DNA from: Solwaraspora sp. WMMA2065
GTDB lineage: Bacteria; Actinomycetota; Actinomycetes; Mycobacteriales; Micromonosporaceae
Direction: 5' to 3'
Assembly (NCBI RefSeq): GCF_030345075.1
Contig: NZ_CP128361.1
Span: 6,014,001 to 6,078,000 of the forward strand
DNA: 64,000 nucleotides
The notes under the pieces were generated by a model that searched no databases, was not told the origin of the DNA, and saw nothing but the letters and a program-made list of their open reading frames with translations. Made by a program: the position numbers and the translations under genes. Of the stretch, positions 26,101-34,718 are shown one piece after another. Each line of letters starts with the position of its first letter. The first letter of the stretch is position 1.

Positions 26101-27426
26101 GGCGTAGCCGTATCCGCCACCCGGCCTGGCCGACCACACCTCGTCGCCCGGGGCGGACAGGTCCGGGGTGACCCAGCTGTCCGGCCAGTCCGCGGGCGGG
26201 CTGGCCCAGCTGGACTTGTTGACCACGTTGCCGCAGGAGAAGTCGGCGACGTTGTCGTCGATGTCGGTGGCGCCGACGCCGACGGCCTCGTAGACGTTGC
26301 CGGGGCTGGACGAGCCGACGCCGCAGCTGCCGAAGATGTCCTCGTTGCCGATGGCGAACGACGGGAATGCGCCGGCGGCGACGATCGCCCGGGTCGGGGC
26401 GACCATCTCCGTCGCGTAGATCGCCGCGCCGAGCGACATGCTGACCACGTCGGCCGGGCGGCCCGCCGGGGTGCCGGCCGAGTCGGTCGGTGCGACCGCC
26501 CACTGCATGCCGGCGGCGACCTGCGCGAAGGAGCCGTTTCCGCCGGGGATCACCAGGCCGTGTGCCATCTCGGCACCGGGCGCGCCGCCGATTGTCACGC
26601 CGGACGCCGCACCACCGTGGATAGTGCCGGAGACGTGCGTACCATGGGTGGACGAGTCGTGCGGCTCGGAGGCCACCAGACCGCCGGCGGAGCTGAACTC
26701 CATCCAGCCACCCGGATAGGTCGGGTCGGTCGGGTCGTCGGTGGCCATCTTGCCGACCAGGTCGGGGTGGTCGATGGCGACCCCGGTGTCCAGGGTGACC
26801 ACCCGGACGCCGGCGCCGTCCAGACCGAGCTCGGTCCAGACCTTTTCGACGCCGATGCGGTCCATGCCCCAGGTGATCCGGTCGTCGATGATCGACGCGG
26901 CCGGGTCGGCGGCGGCGGTCATCTCGGTCTCCGGCACGCTCAGGGTGAAGTTCGGCAGCACCCGTTGCACGCCGGGCAGGCTCGCCAGCGCCGACAGCCG
27001 GGAAGCGTCGGCGGTGAACTCGACGAGCAGCATGTTGGTGATCCAGAAGCGGTTGACCACCCGTACGTCGCCGGCGGTCTCGGCCCGCTCCTCCAGCGCC
27101 GTCTCGACCTCGGCCTGGATCTCCTCGGAGTGGGCGCGCAGCTGGTCGACGGCGGTGTCCGGGTTGGTCGGATAGCGCTGCGGGTTGGGCAGCATCAGCA
27201 GCGCCTGGACCCGGTCGCCGGTCGATTCGGCGACTGTGGCCTGTAGTTCCTCGGCGACTGCGGCGGTGCCGGCACCGGGGGCGTCGGCACCGCCGTCGGT
27301 GGGCGCGGCCGAGACGGGCAGTGGTACGCCGAGTAGCCCGCCGGCCAGCACGGCACCAGCGGTGACGGCCAGCAGGCGGCGTGCCCGGGGCAATAGTCGT
27401 GGTAGGGAGGGCTTGCGTCCTGACAT
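23122..27426 (-). CDS. Secreted S8 family serine peptidase (subtilisin-like, multidomain)
   Basis: A 1,434-residue exported protease. It has an Arg-rich signal peptide (about 1-41), an inhibitor I9-like propeptide (about 70-165) and a subtilase domain with Asp213 (TLDTGVAIDHPD), His261 (STHGTHVSG), the oxyanion Asn361 and Ser446 (ASGTSMATPH). Two carboxypeptidase-regulatory-like beta domains follow (SGVTGRVTTDGTGAPV and GVVTGAATFDESGHGV), then a Rossmann-like segment and CARDB/Ig-type modules. No LPXTG or membrane anchor was seen at the C-terminus. The ATG at 27426 has AGGAG eight bases upstream. Likely extracellular protein degradation. Confidence 0.93.
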   Translation of the reverse strand: MSGRKPSLPRLLPRARRLLAVTAGAVLAGGLLGVPLPVSAAPTDGGADAPGAGTAAVAEELQATVAESTGDRVQALLMLPNPQRYPTNPDTAVDQLRAHSEEIQAEVETALEERAETAGDVRVVNRFWITNMLLVEFTADASRLSALASLPGVQRVLPNFTLSVPETEMTAAADPAASIIDDRITWGMDRIGVEKVWTELGLDGAGVRVVTLDTGVAIDHPDLVGKMATDDPTDPTYPGGWMEFSSAGGLVASEPHDSSTHGTHVSGTIHGGAASGVTIGGAPGAEMAHGLVIPGGNGSFAQVAAGMQWAVAPTDSAGTPAGRPADVVSMSLGAAIYATEMVAPTRAIVAAGAFPSFAIGNEDIFGSCGVGSSSPGNVYEAVGVGATDIDDNVADFSCGNVVNKSSWASPPADWPDSWVTPDLSAPGDEVWSARPGGGYGYASGTSMATPHTSAVAALLLQGAPELSVDATRTALIDTAFWDDRYADVAPDTRYGHGRIDAYAAAVQVALDSGVTGRVTTDGTGAPVADATVTVTPGGASVRTGDDGSFTLRLAPGSYTLTATAFGHETASVADVVVVEESFTTVDLAMVPLPIGVVTGAATFDESGHGVPGVTVTVSADGAPVGSPVVTGTDGSYRLELPAGSYRITADHPRFDVSPAIEVTIPEGGAVTADFTLSPPPQTVALVGSYVDTYADEIFAPRGIETVIYDWDELVAAADHPVVVLGYGVSSDYDEATFQAFLDATDAAGTGVIFTDHAYSTGNGIRQLSQHTGQPVSTGSNTGGTGVAESYYEVTAEHPILDGYAVGDRIPLDDSTQAKWIAWFGDYSGDGRQTLADLGRSDTTGIYGGGIGVDQRATNRHVLLSTHGVSVTRGPVDWTEQATQVFLDAIDWAARPAEEGQPYFAVHGLTVDPEVVKSNEPVRVTAQVKNIGAAAGPYQAVLRVDGESAATTTVNVGSGVNQTVSWTVQRAELGNYAVTLEYLTGSFRVRPPRVSLTARTVDAPDAEPGPLAGAAVELVHDGAVIPVGATDDAGTLTFETPAAVDRYTLVVRKAATDDGTSYLLHKVITVFDDDEVLFAPRVLAGGPAGAEAAQDLSARVDLAADLVGSGHEATVYLRPAGTAPWAYSFGPGPLVATLDSYQAVTVHQLPRLERDWWLVSEILPEMDWIDPFDATFGFGGAAQVELAASTPEPGSVEVDWSVTDAHGHPFATVRATDVRPFVDLPAVTRLEDVVPAVRALAPNEARPVLRLSDPTGAEIRAGYLDWAAQPYGFEVADPQPGRYQLQLELDTGWYSGLVDAESSLVLAEAATITSTYPQSAEVDGWFHPEVRVVNPSGVDQGTAESTLTVTHPDGDLLARDVAVQLRVDGAWVRIPMSVQDGALVGTISPEVALTAGTDLTWELHVRTRRPGEFTFTHQLTGGAVAVTASSAVTVS

Positions 27427-27567
27427 CGATCGTCTCCTGGATCGCAGGGCCGGGATCAACCGGTTGGCATCGAAGATCGCTGAACGCCAATGGCGAACAT
27501 GTTGATGTCGATGACTCCCCGCCGTCAACCCCTCACGATCCGGAACGGGGTCTACCATCCAGACGCG

Positions 27568-28887
27568 TCAGGTGGCGGTCAGCACCTCGTAGAGGTCGGG
27601 TCGACAGTTCAGCGCGGCCTCCCGAAGTGCGGCGACCCGGGCCAACTGTTCGTCCGCCGGCAGCGACCGCAACGTGGCCAGCGCCTCCTCGACCATGCCC
27701 TGTACGGGATTCCAGAACTCGTCCGGTGCCGCGTCCCGGCCCGCCAGCCAGAGGCCGGCCGCCGCCCGGGCCGCCTGGATCGGCTCCCAACCGTCGACGT
27801 CGTCGAGAGCGGCGCCGCACGCGACGGTCCCGGCGCCGTCGAGGATCTCGGCTTCGAGCGTGGGCAGCCCGGTGGCGATCGTCCCGTCGCCGTAGATGAG
27901 CAGATGGAAATTGGCCGTCTTCCGGCGCTCCGAGATCGTGGCGCCGTGCGGGCCGACCTGCTGCACGACGGCAGTTGGCGGGTCGGGCAGCCTGGCCAGC
28001 AGAGCCAACGCCCGCCGGGCCGGCCCGACCAGCTCCGGCAGGGCCGAGGCGTCGACCCGGCTGACGCAGACCCGGGGTGTCCCGTCGGCACAGACCAGTT
28101 CGGTGGCGCGCAGGTCGGGGTGCGCAGCCTCATTGACCGGTGGCAGCACGATCAGGGCGACGAGCAGCCCGGCGACGCCCGGCAGCACGGCGAGCAGCCG
28201 CGACCGGCCAGCGGCGGCGGCGTACAACGCCCACCCGGTCGCCGCCAGGGCGACGTACCACACCATCATGCCCGCGACGGCTCGGTCGTCGATCGTGGAG
28301 TAACGGTCAACCGGCCCGAGGGATGCCGGGCTGAGCAGCAACGCCCGGTTGTCGCCGCTGTTGGCGAGCAACTGCAGCGCGATGACGGCGGCGAGCGCAC
28401 CCACGGCGAGCAGCGGGGCGGTCAGCCGGGACGGCAGCAGCCGACCCAGGCCGAGGCCGAGCAGACCGGCCGCCGCGACGCTCGCCGCGCCGAGCAGCAC
28501 CGGCCAGACCCAGCCGGCCGGCTGATGGTCTGCGGTCAGCACCGCGAGGGCCAGCACCTCGAGCACTCCGCAGGTGAATCCGCCAGCGAGGCAGCCGACG
28601 AGCGCGACCGCCCGGGGCGCCACCCGGGTCAGGCCTGGTCGGGCACTCGTCGCGATCAGCTCGGTCATCCTGCTGGCGTGCTCCCGGCGCCCGTGCCAGG
28701 CGCCGACCGAGAGCGCGAGCGGCCAGATCAGTTCCAGCGTGTTGTGATGGGCCAGCACCCCCGCCATCCAGTACCCGTCCCAGCGTTCCCCGTCGACGGC
28801 CAACGAGGCCGCCGCGAACGCCAGCCCGACACCGAACCACACCACCGCGGTACGGCGCAGTTCCACGAAGAGAATCCGACCCGTCAC
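27568..28887 (-). CDS. ABC-2-like membrane protein with extracytoplasmic C-terminal domain
   Basis: A 439-residue protein with six or so membrane helices in the first 255 residues (VVWFGVGLAFAAASLAV, ALSVGAWHGRREHASRM, LLGAASVAAAGLLGLGLG and others). A soluble 180-residue domain follows, with paired cysteines (ELVCADGTPRVCVSR). The GRREHASRMTELIAT loop is typical of actinobacterial ABC-2 permease relatives. No ATPase gene is adjacent, which is unusual for a transporter half. The start is a GTG at 28887. Function unassigned. Confidence 0.65.
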   Translation of the reverse strand: MTGRILFVELRRTAVVWFGVGLAFAAASLAVDGERWDGYWMAGVLAHHNTLELIWPLALSVGAWHGRREHASRMTELIATSARPGLTRVAPRAVALVGCLAGGFTCGVLEVLALAVLTADHQPAGWVWPVLLGAASVAAAGLLGLGLGRLLPSRLTAPLLAVGALAAVIALQLLANSGDNRALLLSPASLGPVDRYSTIDDRAVAGMMVWYVALAATGWALYAAAAGRSRLLAVLPGVAGLLVALIVLPPVNEAAHPDLRATELVCADGTPRVCVSRVDASALPELVGPARRALALLARLPDPPTAVVQQVGPHGATISERRKTANFHLLIYGDGTIATGLPTLEAEILDGAGTVACGAALDDVDGWEPIQAARAAAGLWLAGRDAAPDEFWNPVQGMVEEALATLRSLPADEQLARVAALREAALNCRPDLYEVLTAT

Positions 28888-29086
28888 GTCGTCGCACCGT
28901 TCCTGTCGTCGTTCCTGTTGTCGTTCACAACCGGCAAGACGGACCGGGTAACGGGCCCGGCTTTGGGTGTCGGTGTGAGCTGGATCTCACCTCTGTCGAC
29001 CGGCCGGCCTGACTGCTGGACAGCCCAGCACATCGGATGGCGGCGGGTGTGGTGGCAGGGCGATCGACGGTGGGCGTGGTGGCAGG

Positions 29087-29722
29087 ATGGGCGGCGTGCC
29101 GACCGTGCAGCCGTCCGCCCTGCATCCCGAACATCCTGCCCTGCATCCCGACTATCCGGTCCGCACCGAGCGGCTGCTGCTGCGTCCGCTGACCGGCGAC
29201 GACGTCGAGGAGCTGTTCGCCTACCGCAGCCTGCCGACCGTCTGTCGGTACGTGCCGTTCGAGCCGATGACCCGCGACGTCATCGTCCAGCGGCTCGCCG
29301 CCCAGTGGGCGAACACCGGCCTCAGCGACGAAGGTCAGGCCCTCACCCTCGGTGTCGAGGTGGCAGCGACCGGCCGGCTGGTCGGGGACGTCGTGCTCTT
29401 CTGGCGCAGCCGGTTCCATCGCGGCGGCGAGATCGGGTACGTCGTACACCCGGACGCCGCCGGCCGGGGCTACGCCACCGAGGCGGCACGGGCGCTGCTC
29501 GGTCTCGGCTTCGACCAACTCGGCCTGCACCGGATCGTGGCCCGGGTCGACGAGCGCAACGAGGCGTCGGCCCGGCTGGCCCGACGCCTCGGGATGCGTC
29601 AGGAGGCCCGGCTGGTGCGCAACGAACTGTTCAAAGGCGAATGGAGTACGGAACTCGACTTCGCGATGCTCGCCGACGAGTGGGCGGCGTACCGTGACGG
29701 TCGGACGCCGGCCCTACCGTGA
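29087..29722 (+). CDS. GNAT family N-acetyltransferase (RimJ/RimL type)
   Basis: A 211-residue acetyltransferase: VRTERLLLRPLTGDDVEELF, EIGYVVHPDAAGRGYATEAARALLG containing the acetyl-CoA-binding R/QxxGxG/A-type loop, and FDQLGLHRIVARVDERNEASARLARRLGM, typical of ribosomal-protein or small-molecule acetyltransferases of the RimJ/RimL group. A GTG at 29096 is an alternative start; the first residues include a HPEHPALHPDYP repeat. It is followed after 39 bp by the tam-like gene in the same direction. Confidence 0.87.
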   Translation: MGGVPTVQPSALHPEHPALHPDYPVRTERLLLRPLTGDDVEELFAYRSLPTVCRYVPFEPMTRDVIVQRLAAQWANTGLSDEGQALTLGVEVAATGRLVGDVVLFWRSRFHRGGEIGYVVHPDAAGRGYATEAARALLGLGFDQLGLHRIVARVDERNEASARLARRLGMRQEARLVRNELFKGEWSTELDFAMLADEWAAYRDGRTPALP

Positions 29723-29761
29723 CGACGGTCGGACCCCGGACCCGGCCGGGAGGAGACAGTG

Positions 29762-30547
29762 ATGTGGGATCCGGCCGCCTACCTGCGCTTCGCTGATCAA
29801 CGCTCCCGCCCGTTCGTCGACCTGCTGGCCAGGGTCGCCGCCGCCGACCCGGCAGTGGTCGTCGACCTCGGTTGCGGGCCGGGCACCCTCACCGTCCACC
29901 TTGCGGACCGCTGGCCGGAAGCCGTCGTGACCGGGATCGACTCGTCGACCGAGATGATCACCGCTGCTCGGGCGCTCGGGTCACCGGTCCGGTTCGACGT
30001 CGGCGACGTGGCCGACTGGGAACCCGGCCCGGACGTCGACGTGGTGATCTGCAACGCCGTACTGCAATGGGTGCCCGGTCACCCCGCCCTGCTCGACCGG
30101 TGGGCGGCCCGGCTGCGACCCGGTGCGGTGCTGGCCTTCCAGGTGCCGGGAAACTTCGACGCACCGTCGCACCAGGCGATCCGTACGGTCGCGGCGGATC
30201 CGTCCTGGCGGGGGCGGCTGCCGGACATCCGCGGCGGCGACGCGGTGCTCGACCCGGCCGGCTACGCGACCCGACTGCTGCGGGCCGGCTGTACGGTCGA
30301 CGCCTGGGAGACCACGTACCTGCATCTGCTGCCGGCCGGGGACGCCGATCCGGCGGCGCATCCGGTGCTGGCCTGGGTCGAGGGGACCGCCGCCCGGCCG
30401 GTCCGGGCCGCCCTCGACGACGCGGGGTGGGCCGCGTTCCGTCGACGGCTCGGCGAGGAGTTGACCGACCGGTACCCGGCCCGGGACGGGCTGGTCGCGT
30501 TCCCGTTCCGACGGGTGTTCGTGGTGGCGACGAAGCCGGCTGGCTAA
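29762..30547 (+). CDS. tam: Trans-aconitate 2-methyltransferase
   Basis: A 261-residue SAM-dependent methyltransferase. The opening MWDPAAYLRFADQRSRPF and the motif I VVDLGCGPGTLT, then GIDSSTEMI, VICNAVLQWVPGH and FQVPGNFDAPSHQ, are characteristic of Tam. The enzyme methylates trans-aconitate, relieving inhibition of aconitase. The ATG at 29762 has GGGAGGAG seven bases upstream; a GTG directly before it (29759) is the alternative. Confidence 0.88.
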   Translation: MWDPAAYLRFADQRSRPFVDLLARVAAADPAVVVDLGCGPGTLTVHLADRWPEAVVTGIDSSTEMITAARALGSPVRFDVGDVADWEPGPDVDVVICNAVLQWVPGHPALLDRWAARLRPGAVLAFQVPGNFDAPSHQAIRTVAADPSWRGRLPDIRGGDAVLDPAGYATRLLRAGCTVDAWETTYLHLLPAGDADPAAHPVLAWVEGTAARPVRAALDDAGWAAFRRRLGEELTDRYPARDGLVAFPFRRVFVVATKPAG

Positions 30548-30587
30548 CCTGTGGGTGTGCGCAGTGCGGTGCGGTACGGGTACCCCG

Positions 30588-30953
30588 ATGGCTGACGCCG
30601 ACGACGTCCGCCGGCTGGCGTCGGCTCTGCCGCAGGTCGTCGAGATCGACAGCGACGGCTTCGACTTCCGGGTCGCAGGCAAGGGCTTCGTCTGGTCCTA
30701 TCCGGAGCGTCGGCCCGGCAAGCCCCGGGTGATCCGGACCGACGTCGCCGTGCTGTACGTCGGCGACGAGGCGGAGAAGCAGGCGTTGCTGCTCGGCGAG
30801 CCCAACCTGTTCTTCACCACACCCGGCTACGACGGACTGCCGCTGGTGATGCTCCGGCTGGCGCGGGTCGACGTCGACCGGCTCGCCGAGCTGGTCACCG
30901 ACGCCTGGCGGATGCGTGCCCCGGACGGGGTGGACCTGCCGTCGGGGTGCTGA
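30588..30953 (+). CDS. MmcQ/YjbR family protein
   Basis: A 121-residue protein of the MmcQ/YjbR family: MADADDVRRLASALPQVVE, FRVAGKGFVWSYPER, then VAVLYVGDEAEKQAL and TTPGYDGLPLVMLRLARVD, ending with a helix LAELVTDAWRMRAP. The fold resembles CyaY and is annotated as DNA-binding in some databases; function is unproven. It lies 40 bp after tam and could be cotranscribed. Confidence 0.85.
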   Translation: MADADDVRRLASALPQVVEIDSDGFDFRVAGKGFVWSYPERRPGKPRVIRTDVAVLYVGDEAEKQALLLGEPNLFFTTPGYDGLPLVMLRLARVDVDRLAELVTDAWRMRAPDGVDLPSGC

Positions 30954-31052
30954 AGGTGCGGCCGGATCGGCGTCCGACGCTCGACGATTCTTACCGGCAG
31001 GTAGCAGGACAAGGCGACAGCTGCGCCCGAGGTCGCGCTCCGGGCGACCGCT

Positions 31053-31817
31053 TCACTGCATCACGGTGGCCGGCGGGTGCGTCGGTGAGGTCGGGCAGGC
31101 GAAGACGTGCAGGGAGTAACCCCGACCGATCAGTACGTCAACCGGGTTGCCGTCCGGATCGTCGGCGGACCGCCAGCGGGCGCTGCCATTTTGTTCGCCG
31201 GAGCTCGCGGTGAGCAGCAACGTCATTGCCGCCCCACACTCGGTGCAGTCGACCGGGTGCCAGTCGGAAAGTGACCAGTTGGCGAAACCGCCGACCTTCC
31301 AGCCCGGTGCGAGCGACAAGTCGGCCTGATAACTGTGCCCGGACTGCTTTTCCCAGGCGTACAGCCGCTTCTTGAGATTCTCCGGAAGTAGTCCGACGTA
31401 CTGGTACTCGCGGACCTGTTCCGGACGCACCAGGCACGGCGTCGGCAGGTAGTTCTCGTTGACCACCACCGGCTCCGGCGCAGTTGCCAGCTGTTCGCCG
31501 AGCTCGGCGGTCCGCCGCCAGCGGAGCTCCACCCACGGGCTGTACCCGTTGTCGGGATGGTCCAACGGGCACCACAGCACCTGCAGCAGGTCCGGGGTCA
31601 GCAGCCGGTCGACGTAGTGCTCCCGGCCGGTGCAGTGCGGCCAGGACTCGTCGGCCGGCCAGCGCAGCGGACCGCCGATCGAGCTGTCGAGCGGGCCCGG
31701 CCGCCCGGGGCGGGGGTGCAGCCGGGTGGCGGTGGCCGCGTACTCCCTCAGCTCGGGAAACAGCTGCTCGATGTCCACCGGCGGTGGGCCGGCCGCAGGG
31801 TCCGACGGTCGCGCCAA
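31053..31817 (-). CDS. DUF1963-like (YwqG-type) hypothetical protein
   Basis: A 254-residue protein. The segment SSIGGPLRWPADESWPHC, then LLQVLWCPLDHP, KVGGFANWSLSDWHPVDC and CGAAMTLLLTAS match the layout of DUF1963/YwqG-like proteins, some of which act as immunity proteins. The start is a TTG at 31817; GGAGGACGAG immediately precedes it and makes this start convincing. No partner toxin was found nearby. Confidence 0.7.
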   Translation of the reverse strand: MARPSDPAAGPPPVDIEQLFPELREYAATATRLHPRPGRPGPLDSSIGGPLRWPADESWPHCTGREHYVDRLLTPDLLQVLWCPLDHPDNGYSPWVELRWRRTAELGEQLATAPEPVVVNENYLPTPCLVRPEQVREYQYVGLLPENLKKRLYAWEKQSGHSYQADLSLAPGWKVGGFANWSLSDWHPVDCTECGAAMTLLLTASSGEQNGSARWRSADDPDGNPVDVLIGRGYSLHVFACPTSPTHPPATVMQ

Positions 31818-32175
31818 CTCGTCCTCCAGTCGCTGGTTGCGCGGGATGCTGTCGGTCGCGTGGATGCCGCGCGGGTCAGGCCACCCTACCGGCGGTGCCG
31901 GCGGCCCGGCCCGTCGCCCGGATCGGGCCAGTACGCCGCAGTGCCGGACGGTGAATGGCGCGTTTCCGATCGCGGTGTGACAGATTTCTTCACGTAGCGA
32001 GCAGGAACAGGATTGTGCCCTGCGGTCGCGGTCGCGAATAAGAATGATTCGTCATGTTTGCTTCTGCGGCTCCGCCGGACTGTCTCAATATCGACATAAA
32101 GCTATCGATCTTGTGGTTCCTCGACTCTTATTCGAGAAGCTGCGGCAACCGGCCGCAAATGTAGACGGAGGAATC
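31818..32175. other. AT-richer upstream region of the S1 protease gene
   Basis: No gene is seen. The stretch 32030-32160 is unusually AT-rich and holds a 9-bp inverted pair, CGAATAAGA (32035-32043) and TCTTATTCG (32126-32134), 82 bp apart, plus repeated TATCGA (32090s and 32100s). It probably contains the promoter and operator of the downstream secreted protease. The exact -10/-35 could not be fixed. Confidence 0.4.
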
Positions 32176-33231
32176 ATGTACGTGAGGAAGAGAGCGCTCG
32201 CCGGCACCGTCGCGGCGGCAGCCGTCGCGCTGACCATGCTCGGCGCCAGCGCGGCGCATGCCGCGCCGGACGGCGGCAAGGCGACCACGGGCTCGGCTGT
32301 CACCCGGCTCGACGACCGGCTGGCCCCGGACCGCACCGGCCGCGCCACGGTCGCCGCGTCGGTCGCCGCGTCGGCGATGTTGGAGACGATTCAACGCCGG
32401 ATCGCCGACTACGTCGCCACCCACGGCACCAAGTACACGTTCGGCAGCTACCTCGACGCCACCACCGGCAAGATCGTCGTCGACACCGACGCGCCCGCCG
32501 ACCTGGTGGCCGCGCTGATCAAGCCGGCCGGCACCTCGGCGGCACACCTTCGGGCGGCCAGCGAACTGCAGGTGAGCCGGTCCACCATCAGCGACTTCTG
32601 GCATCGCCGTGACGACATCCAGCCGTACTGGGGCGGCGGCGGCATCACCCAGACCGCGGGGGCGGCCTGGTGCTCGGCCGGGTACGCGGTGCGCAACGGT
32701 GCCGGCACCCGCTTCTCGGTCACCGCCGGACACTGCTTCGCCAACGGCATCAACGTGCTCACCGAGTCGGGTGCCAACGCGTACGGCGTGGTGTCGAACC
32801 GGCGGCTGCCCACGGTGAGCGGCCACGCCCAGGACATGGAGCTGGTCGGCGGCCGCTCCTACTCGGGTCGGATCTTCACCGGCGGAGTGACCAGCACCTC
32901 CAGCGCCCCGGTGGTGGCGGCCGGCACCGCGTACGTCGGCTTCTCCGACTACTGCCACAGCGGCCGCACCACCGGCGAGCACTGCGGACACACCGCGACC
33001 AGCATCACCGGCCAGGTGTGCACCTCGACCGGCTGCAAGTCGCCGGTCATCGTCTTCAACGGCGGCACCCAGCCGGCAGGCGGCGACTCGGGCAGCCCGT
33101 TCTACGTGAAAGACACCTCGGGTGGTGCCTGGATCAGGGGCAACGTGATCGCCGGCAACGGTGTCACCAGCTATGCGGAGCGCTACATCGACGTCGCGGC
33201 CGCGTACGGCGTCAGCATCGTCACCGGCTGA
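32176..33231 (+). CDS. Secreted S1 family serine protease (alpha-lytic/streptogrisin-like)
   Basis: A 351-residue preproprotease. It has a signal peptide ending ASAAHA (about residue 29) and a short propeptide with LQVSRSTISD. The mature chymotrypsin-like domain has His186 (SVTAGHCF), Asp220 (AQDMELV) and Ser305 (GGDSGSPFY). Cysteines at about 166/187, 260/270 and 282/287 probably pair. The ATG at 32176 follows GGAGGA. A strong hairpin lies 20 bp past the stop. It is secreted and probably digests external protein. Confidence 0.93.
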   Translation: MYVRKRALAGTVAAAAVALTMLGASAAHAAPDGGKATTGSAVTRLDDRLAPDRTGRATVAASVAASAMLETIQRRIADYVATHGTKYTFGSYLDATTGKIVVDTDAPADLVAALIKPAGTSAAHLRAASELQVSRSTISDFWHRRDDIQPYWGGGGITQTAGAAWCSAGYAVRNGAGTRFSVTAGHCFANGINVLTESGANAYGVVSNRRLPTVSGHAQDMELVGGRSYSGRIFTGGVTSTSSAPVVAAGTAYVGFSDYCHSGRTTGEHCGHTATSITGQVCTSTGCKSPVIVFNGGTQPAGGDSGSPFYVKDTSGGAWIRGNVIAGNGVTSYAERYIDVAAAYGVSIVTG

Positions 33232-33252
33232 GCTCCAGCTGCCGGCAGATAG

Positions 33253-33280
33253 TCCAGCCGGCGTTAACCTGCCGGCTGGA
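33253..33280 (+). terminator. Stem-loop after the S1 protease gene
   Basis: TCCAGCCGGC (33253-33262) and GCCGGCTGGA (33271-33280) form a perfect 10-bp stem with an 8-nt AT-rich loop, about 20 bp past the stop codon. Confidence 0.8.
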
Positions 33281-33300
33281 ACCCGCACCGACGAGCGGAG

Positions 33301-33329
33301 GGCCGGGGACCATCCAGCGGTCCCCGGCC
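33301..33329. terminator. Second stem-loop between convergent genes
   Basis: GGCCGGGGACC (33301-33311) and GGTCCCCGGCC (33319-33329) form a perfect 11-bp stem with a 7-nt loop. With the neighbouring hairpin it separates the S1 protease gene from the convergent lipoprotein gene. Confidence 0.75.
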
Positions 33330-33380
33330 CGGTCCGTACCCCGGTCGGCGTCGCGACCCGTACCTCAGGTCCTGCGTACC

Positions 33381-33995
33381 TCAGGTGACCCGGATCGGCC
33401 ACGGGCCACCGAAGGACACCAGCCGGTCCGTGCCGCCGTGCGGGACGATCACCACCCGCGCGTACAGCTCGTAGGCGCCGGTCGGAACCGGTCCGCCGGC
33501 CGGTTCGCAGGAAACCAGCGGTACGTCGCCGGGCAGCTGCTCGACGTCGCCGGCCGCCAGATCCCACTGGACACCGATCAGGTCCTGCGCCGCCGGCACC
33601 GCCGCCACCCTGCCCTGCCGGACCAGGAAAACCTCGGCCCGCGGGCCGACCACGCCACGGATGGCGCGTCGACTGGTCACCTCGACGGTGCCGGTGACGG
33701 CACGGTCGGTGCCGGACGCCGTCGACGGGAACCGCCCATCGACGGTCAGTACGTCGTCACCCGGCGTCTCGAACGGTTGCCCGCAGCCGAGCGGGTCGGT
33801 GCCGGTGGTCGGAGCAGGATTGATGGTCGCCCGCTCCTCGGGAACCGGTCCGGAGCTGGCCGGCCCGACCGGACCGACAGTGTCATCCGGGCCGGGCGAG
33901 CTACCTGCGCCGGGGCCCGCGCAGCCAGCGGCGGCGAGCGCCACGACGAGCGGGACGAGAGCGAGCCTTCCGGTGTACCTCCGATGGTGCTGCAT
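33381..33995 (-). CDS. Putative lipoprotein
   Basis: A 204-residue exported protein with an N-terminal MQHHRRYTGRLALVPLVV and the lipobox AAAGC near residue 25, then a Gly/Ser/Pro-rich linker. The mature domain contains two Cys (LGCGQPF and PLVSCEP) and beta-rich sequence ending AYELYARVVIVP, GPWPIRVT. The ATG at 33995 has an excellent AAGGAGGTG seven bases upstream. No specific function is recognised. Confidence 0.75.
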   Translation of the reverse strand: MQHHRRYTGRLALVPLVVALAAAGCAGPGAGSSPGPDDTVGPVGPASSGPVPEERATINPAPTTGTDPLGCGQPFETPGDDVLTVDGRFPSTASGTDRAVTGTVEVTSRRAIRGVVGPRAEVFLVRQGRVAAVPAAQDLIGVQWDLAAGDVEQLPGDVPLVSCEPAGGPVPTGAYELYARVVIVPHGGTDRLVSFGGPWPIRVT

Positions 33996-34122
33996 GGCCA
34001 CCTCCTTGGGTGAGGGGCGTCGGATCGGACAGCGATTGGACGCGTACGCAGCGAATTCGGTTCCCTGGCCAGCGGCCGTAGCCCAGTGGCCGTAGCCCAG
34101 CGGCCGCGTAGCCTCCCGGCGG

Positions 34123-34611
34123 TCAGGGAGCTCCCGACAGTGCGCCGACGATCCCGAAGCCGCCGCAGCACAGCACCCCGATCACGACGAGCGCGACCAA
34201 CGCGATCAGGTAGTTCGACCACATCCCGAACCTCGTCACGTCGGTGCCGTATCCGTCGTGGACGCGGTTGCGCCAGCCGCCGAACCGGAACGACAGCGGA
34301 TGCGCCGCGCCGGGGTGCGCGACGACCGTCGTGGTGATCACCGGCACGCCCATGAAGTCGGTGTACCGGACGTCGTGCTGCCCGGCCGGCACCGCCACGT
34401 GCCAGGTGCCCTCGTGGGCGATCGGGACGTCGCGGCCGTCGACCTTGAACCTGCCCGCCGCCGTCGCCGGTACCAGGTACGGTCCCCGGTTGACCGAAAC
34501 GACCAGCACGGCGCAGCCCGGCGGCGGCGCGATCGGCTGCGGGTAGGCGACCAGGAGGGACACGGCGCCGGGCATCGGCGGGTAGCCGGGGTGGTGAGGG
34601 GGGTACGACAT
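34123..34611 (-). CDS. Small C-terminally anchored membrane protein
   Basis: A 162-residue protein starting with a Pro/His-rich tail (MSYPPHHPGYPPMPG). A beta-rich soluble domain follows (AVLVVSVNRGPYLVPATAAG, VPAGQHDVRYTDFMG), ending with one membrane helix near residues 133-155 (LIALVALVVIGVLCCGGFG). The middle part resembles actinobacterial proteins that carry a PEGA-like beta domain, though this is tentative. It is divergent from the DUF3137-like/GIDE pair. Confidence 0.6.
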   Translation of the reverse strand: MSYPPHHPGYPPMPGAVSLLVAYPQPIAPPPGCAVLVVSVNRGPYLVPATAAGRFKVDGRDVPIAHEGTWHVAVPAGQHDVRYTDFMGVPVITTTVVAHPGAAHPLSFRFGGWRNRVHDGYGTDVTRFGMWSNYLIALVALVVIGVLCCGGFGIVGALSGAP

Positions 34612-34718
34612 GGCCACATCCTGGCATGCGCTGTTGCATCGATGCGTCACTGTGGGCGCAGAGCGGTCACCAGTGCGAAGGCGGGTCGGCGCCAATGTTC
34701 CGTGCAGCCGAAGAAGTG

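Noticed and set aside
24370-27246. 958-codon open frame on the plus strand
   Set aside because: It lies opposite the subtilase gene, is Gly/Arg/Val-rich without domains, and is a typical antisense shadow in high-GC DNA.
28925-29530. 201-codon minus-strand frame
   Set aside because: Opposes the GNAT gene, which has clear acetyltransferase motifs.
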